Shown here: one piece after another, positions 1 through 13,899 of the stretch
Layout of the letters: every line of letters starts with the position of its first letter
Numbering within the stretch: the first letter of the stretch is position 1
From: Hyperoplus lanceolatus
Taxonomy: Eukaryota; Chordata; Actinopteri; Uranoscopiformes; Ammodytidae
Direction: 5' to 3'
Assembly: GCA_026929865.2 (NCBI GenBank)
Contig: CM049403.1
Location: forward strand, 3,881,001-3,945,000
DNA: 64,000 bases
Made by a program: the position numbers and the translations under genes
Notes under the pieces: generated by a model
Database searches by the model: none
What the model was told of the DNA's origin: nothing
Seen by the model: only the letters and a program-made list of their open reading frames with translations

Positions 1-904
1 CACACAAGTTCACTGTTAACTGACTACCACTTTATGGAATTTTAATCCAAAACAACATGTGACCGACCTTTCCGTGCATCTCCTAAACCTTCCCCCAACA
101 CGTAGGTTCCTATCACGTTAATACTATCATGAACTAAAGTGCAATAATACCACAAGGTGACTGTTTGATAATGAGCAGCAGCCGGGGCAGCTGGAGGAGA
201 TTGCTTGACACAGCTGCAGAACACACGAGGAGGATCGGCGTTTGACAGTTCTCCGTTTTTAATCTTTTCACAACTACACAGAAGGATTTCTCTTCCTCAT
301 CACACTACGTAACATGATCTCGCACGACTGGACTGGAGGCTCATGGGAGGTGGAGACGAGGCTCTTCAAACCAGCGGACTCTGTGAGGTCTATCTACTAT
401 TTAGTATGGTAGAAAAAGGTAGTTTGTCCCGATTCTTGTGGCCAGATTTAGTTTAGTTTAGAAATCTCAACCGGATGTTGTAGACATCCGGGTGAGATTT
501 TTAGCGTTGAAAACAGCATCCTATTTGGGCGATTCTGACCCATAATCCAGTGCGCACCGGAAGTAACATCACATCGACGGAGCCTCCATATGAAAACAAA
601 ACTGGGATGTGACAGATATAAAAGCAAGAGGCAAGATCAAGGCGCAATGTTATGATGAAATAAATTAGTAAAAGTATTTTTCCAAGTGTATGCCTACTGC
701 ATCCTAGTAAGATTATTTTTATGGTCAGTCCTGGTATGCAGAATAGAAAAAAAAGAAAGAGTATGTGATTTGGAACACAGGATTAGTTTGCCTTTTCTTT
801 TTTTCGTTATGCTGCAGTAGTGGCGGTCTGAATAGCAGTCTTGTGGCGGCTGTAGTATAACGGCAGCTTTTTTACCCCCCGCCTCCCCTCCCTGAGTTTC
901 TCAC
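1..904. other. FRYL intron with a MITE copy
   Basis: Intronic sequence downstream (in gene direction) of the 905-1122 exon. About 391-782 is a diverged copy of the MITE family also present at 44943-45352, sharing the TACTATTTAGTATGGTAGAAAA block and the GGCGATTCTGACCCATAATCC block. Nothing else coding is visible. Confidence 0.6.
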
Positions 905-2915
905 CAGCGGTTCGGCCATCACCATCTCGATCTTCTTCTCGGCCAGCACGGCGAACTCGGCGAACAGGCTCTTGATGACGAACTCTCCGGGCTTGAGCTC
1001 CGGGTCGATGGTGATGCTGGACATGGCGGCGGCGGCGGTGTGTTTCTCCCAGGAGACAGGGGTCACCGAGGACACGGGGGCACGCCGTCTACTCACGCTG
1101 CTGCTGCTGACCGGGGCAGAAGCTGTGGACGGAGAGACAGAGAGACAGAGAGATAGAGACAGAGAGAGAGAAGGGCAGAGCAATAGAGGTTAGGAAGTCA
1201 AGTCAACTTTATTTATATAGCACATTTATAACAGCTGAGGCGGACCCAAAGTGCTGTACAGTAAAATAAGTAAAATACATTACATCCAAAACATCAAATA
1301 GACACATAAAAGCAAAACATTAGAACTAAATTAAAACAAAACAATAGTAAAAGTTCTAGTAGACACTGCTGGGATAGAACACTCTCAACTAGAGATAAAA
1401 GCCAAGGAAAATAAGTGGGAAATGATACATTGCCAGGGTCCATGTAATGTAAGAACAACAACCATTTTGTAAAAAAAAAAAAAAAATTATGCAACGTCAT
1501 GCTCTAGTTCTACTACAAACAGGAGCGCGGACATTTTTCCCTAGAAGAGGCTAATTGACCGAGTTGATGTGAGTGAGCAAGAGAGAGAGATGTTCCATGG
1601 GCCGACTAGAGCAAACATACAACTTCTATTTGAGTCCAAGTTTGTAATTATCAACTATTTTTAAGCTCATACGGAAGTCATAGGCGCAGATCACCTCAAA
1701 AACAAACAATTGGAGCTCCTATTAAGAGTTGTGTCAATAACAGTCTAAATGTTTCTTGAAAAAGCTTAATATTTGTGTTTATGTCAAAGTATATTTGTGT
1801 CCAAATGTTATAAGTAAATATAACAACCAGTTCATAAAAGAAAATGCTGTTTTTTCCCCTGCAACTTCATTGCAACTGTAGAAAGTTAGCAGACATACAT
1901 TACACATGGAAGGAAAATTGTGAATAAAGGAGTAGTTTGAAATGTTCTGTTCAGTTGGTTAGCTTTGTTTATCATAAAGACCGTACATTTGGCTGAAACA
2001 GCAAGGTTGGCTCTGTCCAAAGGTAACAAATCAGCATCTCTGCAATACTAAATTCACCCGTCAGGTCTCATTTGCTTAATCCACATAAAAATCTAATTGT
2101 TAAAGTGATACTCAGCTGTAGTACTGGGGGGGGGGGGTGATGTGCAGGGCTATTTCTTGGCACTTTAGACAGAGAGAAAGCTTAACTGAGTCCAAGCTAC
2201 GCTGTGCTGTGCTATGCTAAGCTAAGCGAGGTTTGATGTTAGCTTCATATTGGTCTTACAGACAAGAAAATGAATAAACAAGTTTTCCAAAATGTCCAAA
2301 CGGACAAGGTCATATCCCGAGGTCCTTTAAGTGAACTTATGACATTGGTCATACAACACTGACATTGCTAAAACTGGAAAGACTATATTATGAATTACTG
2401 CAAATCAAAAGTTAGTTTAAATACCAGGCTAAAATTAAACATGCTAAACTGTTAAAAAAAAAGATTAAATAACTGAAAGCTTTTATGATGATGATGATGA
2501 TGATGATTCTACACACCTGAATCTTTGAAATACTTCAATACATAAACATTAGAATGTCCAATATGGGGTTGGAAAAGGGCCAATGCACCAAAAGGCCATT
2601 CTTCAATCTTAAGAGCACAATGCTACCAACTTTCAGCTACAGGTAAATGTACCTTACTGTAAATGTACAAGCTGGAAATATGAACATCTGCACTGAGCTC
2701 TACCAAGTTGTGAGAGAGACGCAACGTTTTTTTTCCCCCTTTTTTTGCATTCAAATGTATTAAAAAAAAAATATGTCCTTAATTTATCTTTTATTAAAGT
2801 ATATGTCGACATTTCTAAAAGATACTCTGTTAAACTGTTGTCAGACATTATTATTGAGTTGTGACTAACCAACGGAGCAACACAGCGAACCTGTACACCC
2901 ACACACACACACACA

Positions 2916-3006
<91 letters not shown>

Positions 3007-4478
3007 TAATTGTACTGGAGAGCAGTGGGACATCCGGTGCCTTCCTCAAACAGAACATCAGCAGTGCACTTTCTAGATAAAATGCCAACTTTGGACAATG
3101 TTGTAACATACTACAGTAGCAGGCATTCTGGGATTGATCACATTGGAGCCAAGTGGATCACATCTTCCCACATACTAAATTGCTGTACTGTAAGCCCTAT
3201 ACAAGACAGGACAGGGTTAGTTAATCAATTTTTACAGCACCTTTTAAACGTATTTTAAGAGCCATACTAAGTCATTTACACAGTTAAGCAAAGAGGAGAG
3301 ACCACAGAGCTTCTTCAGCAGTATTGAGAGCCGCTCCTGAAACACATTCATCTCAGGTCAATTACAGAACCCAGAGCTCTCGCACATTTGCATGCTGGCT
3401 GTGGCACGGATCATTTCACATCGTCCCATTCAAATAGTATAAGCAAATCTACACAGGTCTTAGTTTTGGGGAGTTTACGGACACATGGCCAAGAAGCTAG
3501 AGCCAAAGCTTTGGAAATAGTATGTTGGAAAGATCACACATGGTTGAAATGTTCAGCCGTCTACATAATAATGCTCTCGGGGTAGCCCTGTACGTCTGGC
3601 CATGTAGGGTCGATACTAGTTGCTGCTAGTGAGTTGCTATTAACCGATAACATGAAATTTAAAAAATGTGAAAACTGCATCGTCGTCATGAAATGCTTGT
3701 CTAGATAACAGGATTACAATTTTCAAAAGACGTGTATCGTTCTTGAGATTTATGCTACAGCTGGGACTTCCGATCTAGTCCACAATGGTTTAAGTTCAGC
3801 CAAGGGGACAGCCAATAGCCATCTGACCCTTTACCTCCTTCCCTCCCAGGAAAAGGCCTTGTTCTGTTTCTTCCTGGTTGTCGTAGAAACACTCATGCAT
3901 TCCTCATAGTCTGAATACCATTGGAGGAGCAGACAAGCAGGAAAATAAAATAGGTTTCGGCTCATAAAAACCCATTCTTGCCTCACAAAAGACAGAATAT
4001 GTTTAAGTTGTAGCATACATGTGTACACTGGTCAACAAGTCAAGTCTCTATATAATAGGCTGACTCACTTGAACTCACTTGATTGTCTCAGACTACTTGT
4101 ACCAATTCCGATTCTAAAGTATACTATAATTTATGGGTATGATTAAATTAATGAGAACTTGATGGCCAGGCTTTTTTTGTATGGAGCAAATGATATGGGA
4201 AGAGGTGGCAGGGCGGGCGTAGTAGCAAGAGTTAGCCGTGTTGTCCATCAGCACAGAGAGCCTTTCAAGCATGTTCCCTCTTTGTTTACTGTGCTTCATC
4301 AACACCCCAGATGATGTCACATAGCCAGCTCCTAATAGCCAATCAGTGCTGTGTGGGCTCTCGACACCCCCCTCCGTCCTTCCTTTCTCTCTCACCCAGG
4401 GCCGGCTGAATTGTTCACTGGTTCACACTTATGATTACCACAACACTGTACTTTTCCAGTTAACGACAAAATGTGGGT

Positions 4479-4509
<31 letters not shown>

Positions 4510-7500
4510 GTCTTCTGCATTGCCCCCCTCCCCTTGCTCCTCAAGACATGCCAGTCATTTGTGGCATGCCAAAACTGTGATACACATTCAAAACGGACCC
4601 CCAACTGCACACATATCTGTAAATGATCAAAATAGCTTCACCTAAAAAAAAACTTCTCGCTGTTTTAAGCCAGGAACTGTTGACTCTAGTGACTCACTTA
4701 TGACCCTAAGGTCATGTTCCTTTACCCATTCAAATCAAAATGCAGAAGTTCAAGCATGCTTTGCTAATAAGAATAATATGTAAAGATTATTATTTTTTTT
4801 TTAAATGAACACATTCCCAAAGCTTAAAAGGCTTCAAAGATGACCATAAAGAAAGGGTTGTATTTAGAGTAAAATATTCATTTCTGGATGTTGCCATTGC
4901 GATGTTCACAAAATTGTAAATAAAAACAAAAAGTGTTTAAAAATAATCAAAAGAGCCATGGTTTAGAGGCTTCAGAAGAATGAAGCTTTCACTGGTTGTT
5001 CTTCCTCCTTATGCAATTTCAAGTCACCTGCCAGAATACAGATTCTTTGGTCCGACTAATTTGCCTAAGTTGAAACAAACTGCCGCCCGAGAGAGCACTG
5101 GTATCTTACGGATTAAGAACATCTTGACCTAGAAGACGGACAGTACTGCAACTACAGTTCTGATAGCAAAGAACGGACAAGCTTCTGCTTAAGTGCCACA
5201 AGAGAGAAAATGCTTCTGTTTCTATAGCGAGAGGCCCCACTCTGCCAGTCCTTCCATGGTTGTGCTTTAAGAAAGGGAGCACCCAGCAGTGTTGCACAAC
5301 TACTGTATTAGAGCAGTGACTCCACTTCATCACATTTAAAATGAACCCTCCCAAACGCCTGTTCACTTCCTCTGTCAGGACAACCAGAAACAACAGCAGA
5401 GACAAACACATACTGTTGGAATGCAAAGCCATGAACACATTTATTATAGCAAGACAAAGGAATCGCCGCCAATGTTTATGTGGGGTGGCAGTGCCAATTC
5501 TGCTATTGTGTCTCAACATGCTCAGTCTCTGACGAGTCACTGCTAGTTTAACCTTCACCAAATAGACTTCTATATAGAAACAGCTGACAATTATTATTTA
5601 ATATACACTCACCGGCCACTTTATTATTAGGTACACCTGTTAAATTTCTTGTTAACACATATAGCTAATCAGCCAATCACATGGCAGCAACTCAATGCAT
5701 TTAGGCATGTAGACGTGGTCAAGACAACTTGCTGAAGTTCAAACCGAGCATCAGAATAGGAAAGACAGGGGATGACTTTGAACGGTGCATGGTTGGTGGT
5801 GCAAGATGGGCTGGTCTGAGTATTTCAGAAACTGCTGATCTACTGGGATTTTCGCGCACAACAATCTCAAGAGAAAAAAAGAGAAAATATCCAGTAAGTG
5901 GCAGTTGTGTGGACCTAAATTCCTTGTTGATGGTAGAGAATGGGCAGACTGGTTCGAGGTGATAGTGAGGCAAAAGTAAGTCAAATAACCACTTGTTACA
6001 ACCAACGTATGCAGAATAGCATCTCTGAACGCATAACACGTCAAACCGTGAAACAAATGGACTACAGCAACAGAAGACCCCACCGGGTGCCACTCCTGTC
6101 AGCTAAGAAGAGGAAACTAAGACTAAAATCCTCGCAGGCTCACCAAAATTGGAAAATAGAAGATTGGAAAAACGTTCCCTGGTCTGATGAGTCCTGATTT
6201 CAGTCGTGACATTCAGATGGTAGGGTCAGAATTTGGCGTAAACAACATGAAATAATGGATCCATCCTGGACGGTTTAGGCTGGTGGTGTAATGGTGTGGG
6301 GAATATTTTCTTGGCACACTTTGGGCCCCTTAGTACCAATTGAGCATCATTTGAATGCCAAAGTCTACCTGAGTATTATTGCTGACCATAACCACAGTGT
6401 ACCAATCTTCTTATGGCTACTTCCTGCAGGATAATGCACTCAGCTCAAATAATCTCTGGTTTCTTGAACATGACAATTAGTTCACTGTACTCCCAACTGT
6501 ACTCACTGTATGCCTGCAGTGTCACCAGATCTCAACCCAATAGAGCCCCTTTGGGATGTGGTGGAACCAGAGATTTGAATCATGGATGTGCAGCCGCCAG
6601 ATCTGCAGCAACTGCGTGATGCTATCATGTCAATATGGACAAAAACCTTTAAGGAATGTTTCCAACACCTTGTTGAAAGTATGCCAAGAAGAATTAATGA
6701 AGTTCGGAAGGCCAAAGGAGGTCCAACCATGTACCAGCAAGGTGTACCTAATCAAGTGGCCAGTGAGTGTATACACATACATTTCAAATTAAAAACTGGG
6801 GCTCAGTGGGTAGGGTGGTCGACCCGCAACATGTCCAAGTGTTCCTGGGATAGAAAACTGAACCCTAGCTGCTGTATCTGTGTATGAATGTGTGTTCCAG
6901 TTGTAAGTCGCTTTGGATAAAAGCGTCTGCTAAATGGCATGTAATAAAAAAAGATCTGTTAATGGTCATTTCGGTTCGAGCATATCACACACTCAAAATA
7001 ATGACAAAAACGGTCATTCACTTGCAGGTAATTAAGAGGTTGTTGAGTGAAGTGACAGTCTCAGGCACTGGGCTACAATTCTGCTTTACTGTGTCAGTAA
7101 GAACACTACTTTCTATTTATGTTAATTAGTTAAGAAACATTTTACCTGTCGGTGGCACAAAATGATGATGATTCATTTAAAGTTTTCCTGTCCACTAAAG
7201 AGTAAACTGTTTATTAAGTAGAGAACTTCAGCCCAGCATCACCCAGACTGCCATTAACAAAGGTTTTAATCTGCACATTTAAATGTTGACAGTGGCATAA
7301 TTTCAGCTACTATACCTTGGGGCTCACCTGCATTCAACAATGAGGATTGCTCCCAGGTTGAAATCCAAATGTGGTGAAATGACTTTTAAATAACCATGCT
7401 GCACGCATCTACAACAAACTACAAAACGTTCATATCTAGAACAAACTTAAGCGACACGTTCCTAAACACTATCAGCATATGTGTGTTCCATCCAGGAAGA

Positions 7501-9580
7501 GGGAAACCGATGGAAAGTTGAAGTTCACATCAACGTCTGCAATTCACAAGAAATCTTGTAAAAGAAAACTGTGATCCGTCAGATTTGTACTGTGACAACC
7601 TTTCCCTCGGTTGTTAATATCTCTTTAATATCTCTGTGTTCTGGGCCATTGTGAGTATACTGTTGTTGGCAGGACTAGGATACAGTCAGCAGGTCTAAGA
7701 ACTATTGGAGGTCCAAAAGTCTGATTGTCTGGTCATTTTGTTTATAAGCAGTTTCTCAACTGATTTTAAAAGATTGTAATATGTATTAATACATTGTGCA
7801 TACAATTATTAACACCTTGATAGAGGTCAGGATATGGTCCATTTTACCCATTCTTACTGGATCCTGTCAACACAATGAGAGGAACGAACCCTCAGAAACA
7901 ACACCCCTTTCATTATAACAGGAGAAAAGCAGGAGAGCTCAGGTGACTGCTTGAAGAGAGCAATCATGACATCAGTTTATGTAGCTGAGGTTCTGCGATC
8001 AAAGCAAAGCTTTGTGTTGCAGGCTATGTGCTGTTCACTGTGCACTCAAACAGTTGTGTGGAGAACCAGGTTTGTCACATTGAAGGTTTGATCCAAATGT
8101 AAAACACAAGCGTAGCCACACTTACAAACACAGCTATTCAAACTCACATTGTATTTCAAGCCATAATTTTTTAAAACTACATTGAAAATGTGTGTTATCC
8201 TAACATCACTAGAAACTGGATTGTGTCTGTGTGTCATTACTAATGCAGGTACAACTGTACTGGAGTGATGAATCAGCAGCATCAGCTTGGCAATTCAAAC
8301 TGCTGCGTGCCCATCCACCTTTGTCCATCACCACATTTCAATAAGACTTAGGAGGCAGCGCCTTTATTATTCCTGATGTAATATGGGCTGTATATGGAAG
8401 GCTAATAATAGGAGGGAACCAGAAGACGGATCAATAGCAGGGAAACATTAGCTGCCCCGGAGGGAAAGGGAGAGGAGGGTTATAAAAGTGGGAAGAAAAA
8501 CAAGTAGGATGAAGATTGCATTGAGTGCTGCTATGGTAGACAAAGAAAGATTTGGATGTTATGCTTTTCTTTTATTGAAGTTGAAAAAAAAGGGAGGGAG
8601 CGAAAGGGAAAGTGGGAGCAGGAAACGCATTCAAAGAGAGAGAGTACTTTAAATCCACTACGAATGCACAATATATAGACAGTATATTGTAATTGCGATA
8701 TCGACATTGGTGAAACGTATTGCAAAGACTGCTTGAAATGCAGTAAATAGTCGCCTATTCCATGTGCCATGCGTTCCCGCTCTGCATGTCAATGTATTTG
8801 GCCAATCAGATGGAGCCTACCAGAACATGTTGTAAAGGGGACATTAAGATGGTTTTTACTTAACTGATAAATCAATAAAAAAAAACAATAAAACCATGTT
8901 GTTGGAACGGAAATTATGCATTTAATATATTTTGTATGGGCTATTTACTGTCAGGGGTCTATGCCGTCTGTGTGAACTTAAAGCAGAAAAACATTAACCC
9001 TGTGTAGTTAAGTATTTATTTAAAATCGTAGGTGCGTCGTCATCTCAATATACAACAATGTTATCGTACATCGATACAAGTTTTCCTGATATGGAGCAGC
9101 CGGTCCACCTCTGTCCTTCCTCATCAGCAGATGTTCATCAATAGAAACATTATCTATGGGACATCCAGGAGCCAGGAGAACATTGGCTGAGCACGGTGGG
9201 ATGGGGGGAGGGTTGGCTCAGCTAAAAACCAAGTGGATATTTTGCTGCAACCTGCATACACATCAAAACAAGCCTTGCTAAAACCTGGACTAAACATCAT
9301 CAGTCATCCTGACAACTCCATTAATAACCACTTCTCTTTCACGGAGGTGAGATAGGACATCTCTCAAGCGTGGACTGGATTGCACGCAAGCATGTACAAT
9401 GCTGCAGCGCCGGGGTCTGCTGGCTGTGTGTGGCAGATAAAAGTCTGTTGACCAAAGTGTGGTATGTAAACATGTTGTGCACAAGGAGCGTGGCAAGATA
9501 TACTCACAGCTGCTACTCCAAGACTTGAGCAGAGATTTGATGCTGATCTCAAAGAAGACCGAATCCTGCAGGCTCAGCAT
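905..9580 (-). CDS. fryl: FRYL (furry homologue-like), N-terminal coding exons only
   Basis: FRY/FRYL proteins are giant HEAT/Armadillo-like scaffolds that act with NDR/LATS-type kinases in cell morphogenesis; that is family knowledge. Two coding exons are seen. The first is 9580-9508: start ATG at 9580, reading MLSLQDSVFFEISIKSLLKS, followed by a GTGAGT donor. The second is 1122-905: acceptor TCCACAG, GTGAGA donor. Joined, they stay in frame. The second exon contains an internal start at 1024 reading MSSITIDPELKPGEFVIKSL and ends with ...EMVMAEPL. This matches the start of vertebrate FRYL, while the upstream exon resembles the extra N-terminal segment of FRY. All later exons lie left of base 1, so the gene is heavily truncated by the window. 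A GTG-initiated extension (9610) is not needed because the ATG at 9580 follows GCCGCCATC. Identity as FRYL rather than FRY rests on the MSSITIDPEL motif and the OCIAD2 neighbour. Confidence 0.88.
1196..1290 (+). repeat. Retroposon-type repeat fragment (TTTATTTATATAGCACATTT motif)
   Basis: The segment carries CTTTATTTATATAGCACATTTATAACA followed by CCAAAGTGCTGTACAGTAAAATAA. Motifs of this kind recur in fish non-LTR/SINE 3' ends. Class and exact borders are uncertain; assignment is by pattern recognition only. Confidence 0.4.
2898..3004. repeat. (CA)n microsatellite
   Basis: About 107 bp of almost perfect CA dinucleotide with a few CCC interruptions near the left end. Both strands appear open because the repeat has no stop codons; this is not coding. 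Confidence 0.97.
5602..6773 (+). mobile_element. Tc1/mariner-like DNA transposon, near full length, inactivated
   Basis: The ends are inverted copies of each other: TATACACTCACCGGCCACTT on the left and ...AAGTGGCCAGTGAGTGTATA on the right, at a TA target. The internal 1.17 kb corresponds to one transposase gene of the Tc1 superfamily, now broken. The repeat TACACTCACCGGCCACTTTATTAGGTACACC is, from memory, a common fish Tc1 terminus. Confidence 0.88.
5730..6735 (+). pseudogene. Tc1-like transposase pseudogene
   Basis: The transposase reads across several frames. The N-terminal helix-turn-helix part (RWAGLSISETADLLGFSRTT) is at about 5805-5865. The segment ending DWKNVPWSDES (first catalytic Asp) is near 6160-6195, a damaged QDNA block follows near 6430, and the C-terminal block LQQLRDAIMSIWTKTFKECF is at about 6600-6660. 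Stops and frameshifts separate the blocks, so no active DDE enzyme can be made. It is a fossil mobile-element gene, not a host gene. Confidence 0.85.
6797..6953 (+). mobile_element. tRNA-derived SINE
   Basis: A tRNA-like head (GGGGCTCAGTGGGTAGGGTGGTCGACCC, resembling an A box) is followed by the tail TAAGTCGCTTTGGATAAAAGCGTCTGCTAAATGGCATGTAATA. That tail is characteristic of several fish SINEs whose 3' end is shared with a LINE. It begins about 24 bp after the right end of the Tc1 element. Family name not assigned. Confidence 0.7.
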
Positions 9581-10378
9581 GATGGCGGCGGCTCTCGGAA
9601 AAAGTTCCACGGCTTGACCCGAGAAGGCACTAATTATTTTCCCGGGTTCTTGTCACTTTCATTTCACAAAAGCCAAAACATTCCACTCTTCTTGAAGACC
9701 TCTTACACGGCGTCAAAACAAAAACACAGAAAAATCTTCCCTTGTTTCCCAGACTGGAGGTGAACACTTTAGCCTCCACAGGTGCTAGTGAATGGCATCC
9801 TCCTAAACCACGTCGTGACTGGAGAAGTGCTAGCCAGTATGTTTTCCTGTGCCAACCTATAGCTCAGCAAAGTGCGTTGGGAGAAGAGGAGACAGAGCAT
9901 AGCCTGGGCTAGTTAGGGAAGTGTTCCACCCCGGCGCCTGCTGCTGCCCACTTGCCAATCCAGAGTCCCTCATCCTCATTTCAGCACTGAAAAATGTTTC
10001 CAGAAAAGGGCTAAGGACAAAAGTGCGTGAGAACTTTTGCTCCCGATAGGGGGGGAGAAACAGCAGCACACCAGAAAACGATAGAAGTCTTAACAATGCA
10101 AGGCAATATTCCCTCTCCTCTTCTCTTCCTGTGTCTGTGTGTGAGTGTATGGGTGCCAGTCCTAGCCCACAAGCACTGTCAGCCACCTCTCTCTCTCGAG
10201 CAGCCCCTCCTCTTTCCGAGCTCTCTCTCTCTCTCTCTCTCTCTGTGAGCGCGAGCTTGTTTCAACAGTAAACAGAGGGAGGCGGGGGCAATGGAGTGCG
10301 GGTGATGTCATCAAGATGCTGCGAGTGTTCCCTGGCTGTGGTTCAGCAATGCATACGCATGTCAAGAGAGCTGCTACT

Positions 10379-10682
<304 letters not shown>

Positions 10683-13600
10683 AAACCACACTTCCTGTTA
10701 GCTCCACAAAGCAATACTGATGCGTCATCCCCAACTGCAGTAGGAGGCAAAAGGAAAGAATGGGAGGATGGAAGAGAAGAAAAAAAGGAGGATAAACTTG
10801 GGCATGCACTCACCTTAACTAGTAGTCCTACTCCTATCTCTACCCCCAAAAAATTAAAAATATTGTGTCCCTTAATTATGAGCCATATGACGCATGTAAA
10901 CAACAATATTCTACCACCTAAAATTGTATTTTTTGTGCATTTCTACCAATTTCTAAATCTCAGACCATAGCGTGATAGCGTTCACAGTCAATCTGCTTGA
11001 TCAACTGACCATTCACACCCAGTGGAGTCATAGGCATTACATCACTACTCTGACAAAAAGCTACTAGGCATAGTAGCACACACACACACACACAGTGATA
11101 CACAAAAACTCACTACACACTGCATTAGTGAGCTACTGGATCACTGTGTTTGTGTGAATGAAAGACACACACACAAACACAGTGTACAGACACACACACA
11201 TTACAGACAGACACACATCTGATTCATCTGATATCTAAAAGCTTGTGTTGGTGGCATAGACTTAAAAACAGATCCACATGATGACATCAAGTTATTTGCA
11301 GTCGAGGCGCAGGATTAAGTTTGTTACCAAAATATTCTCTGGGGGGGGACAAAACTGGGACGGCTGCAACAGACAAGAGCTCTTTTGTCTTTCTTTTAGT
11401 TTAGTCTTCATTTCTCCCTCGCCCTCGGTCTCTCCCTCCGTCACATGTCCTCCGCTACACAAGTTATGCAAAATGAGGCAAGAGCTCATTGCAAACAAAC
11501 ACACAACACAAGCAGATGCTTTGTCGAGCCCTGGCCTGGCATGGTGCTCTATTAACCCTGATGCAGACTTTTACTGTGAAGCTTGTGATAAACAAGCCGC
11601 CACCCCCCCCCCCCCCCACCCCCACCCGCCACGCACATTTTTATCTTGGAAGTTTTGGGAGACACATCACGGTCATCAAGGTGTCATTCTTTTTTTTTTT
11701 ACAGTTTAACATTTGTAATGTACAATTCTTGGTCTGACCTTAAAAGGAAGTAGGCACAAGTCGGAGGTCAGAAGTACAGTATTTGGAAGAAGCCTAATGT
11801 TGTATACACTATATAAAAAGGTTAAGAGTTCATATTATCATCCTTCATCAAAAAATCCACTTGGAATACAAACATGCGGGGGGGGGGGGACTCTGCTTGG
11901 CACTGTTTTCTGTAAAGCAGCTTTATCGGGTAAGGAATGCAGAGAAATAGCCCATTCTCTCTGGGAACATTAGCGCTAAGAGCTTCTGTGTGCTGTAGTA
12001 ACGGCGCCGATGTAAGTTGAAGACCTCAACAACAACAAAAACAGCATCATAATACCCCCCCCCCCCACTTCCTGGAAAGAAGAGCTCACTGATGAAATAA
12101 TCTCATTTAAAATGGACCACCAAGGCCAAGTTAAAGTGAAGAGCCCTGCCAGTGAGTGACAGCTATAACCATTCCTTTTTACACACACATGCAGACATGC
12201 ATAGGAGAGCTCTCTCTCTCCCCAGGAGCCCACAGGGGGTTTGGTAGGATGCATTTCCTGTCCCGGGCCACTCTGAAGGGCAGTGGTGGTGGGAACAATA
12301 ATCGATAGGGAGCTGTAATTCAATCCCTGACCTCTCCCCGGTTGGTGCCCGGGCTGCAGAGCACACAGGCCATCTAGATCCATCACTGAAGTGGAGGTAT
12401 ACGTAGGCAGCACACAGCTTTCCCCTGCACAGCTCCCTCACATCCATACACACTCCCCTTGAGTCAGAGAAATCAGTCCATTAATACTTCCTAACCCTAA
12501 CCCTTTAAAACCTTTTTTACACACATATTGATAAGGTCAGTTGGGCTCTGATTTAAATCAAAAGACATCTTGAAAAAATTCCAGGATATTGTCAGTTGAA
12601 TGACGAATGAATGGTAACAGATTCTCGCTAAGATGTTTCCGTTTTGTAACGCATCAACATTTTCTAATACAATCTTAAGTGTCTTTAAAACAGCTGGGAG
12701 TTTTCCTCCGTTGAGCTTAGGGGTGTTATGGCAGAGGGTGTGTCCCGTTTGTGAATGGACTGTGAAGCCCACTGAGGCAAAATGGCAAAATATTTGTGAT
12801 ATTGGACTTCATAAAAAAAATAAAATTATTTGATTTTGAACCACAAAACACATTCAAAAAGCAATGACAGAACTTCTGAAATTAATTTCTCTAAATTTAC
12901 CAGGCAACTCATTTAAGAGCCATTCATTCTTCTTGGGTCAGAACAAAAAAAAAAGTCTCTATGGAATGACAAGAGCAGGACACCAATCAAATATGAGTTC
13001 ATCCTCATCTTAAAACAAGTACAAAAGAGTCAGCCAATTGACTGATGGCACTTCTCAAAATAAACCGTCTTCAAGTTGTTCCTCATGAAGGGGGGAGAGA
13101 AAGAGCACTATGATTCACAGCAGTCGACTCCCCAGCTACATGACACCATATTCCCACTAAGTGCATAGTCTGCAACCGAGCCGCATCATATGAGAGTTGG
13201 CCCAATTACTAATGTAATACAACACGACTACTCCATGAATAGGTTTGTCCACGGCTGTCTAGTACACACCCAATACGACTGTTCAGACAGAAATCACATG
13301 CACATCTTCCATTAGGAATCAAGTACAACCCACCACACCAGTGCACAGTCATGCTCAGTCACATGCTCCAAACACTCCCCAAAATCACAAACAGGAAAGC
13401 CTGCTGCACCCATTAACCAAATACTCTCCCAAACAAACCCTCTTCCAAAAAAAAAAAAAACCCAGATGCATCCAGCAACCCGGGTTGATGATGTCAGCGT
13501 GCGGGAAAGACAAATGACAGAATGAGAAGTGTGGCACCACCCTAAAAGCCAACTCAGGCTATGCCAGTTCTGCAACATGGGAGAGGCACTCACTGATTCA

Positions 13601-13796
13601 AACGGAGGTAAATTAACCCGAGGTATGAATATACAGCAGACTACTGTCTCTATATACGTCTCCTTACCTTCACTACCAGAGTAAATCGCACCACTTCTTT
13701 TTTTTTAGTACATAACTCACCCTTGTGACCCCAGCCACCACCACCATGATGAAAAAAGGAGATGTTTCTAATATGACGGATGTTTCCTATAGTTGA

Positions 13797-13899
<103 letters not shown>

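Larger units (their letters stand above)
1123..9507. other. FRYL intron between the two coding exons
   Basis: About 8.4 kb with no recognisable exon. It contains a likely retroposon 3' end (1196-1290), a GATn run (about 2485-2507), a (CA)n tract (2898-3004), a poly-G run (about 4492-4510), a complete but inactivated Tc1-like transposon (5602-6773) and a SINE directly after it (about 6797-6953). The remainder is AT-rich unique-looking DNA. Confidence 0.6.

Noticed and set aside
2654-3109. Open frame of 151 codons with poly Cys-Val
   Set aside because: It runs through the (CA)n repeat; flanks have no protein similarity or splice signals.
5106-5561. 151-codon minus-strand frame
   Set aside because: No domain, no similarity I recognise and AT/GC content like the surrounding intron; likely chance.
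6797-6830. Possible tRNA gene (A-box-like GGCTCAGTGGGTAG)
   Set aside because: There is no B box or cloverleaf, and the following sequence is a SINE body and tail.
12490-12503. Telomere-like CCTAACCCTAACCC
   Set aside because: Only about two units, too short to be an interstitial telomere; probably chance.
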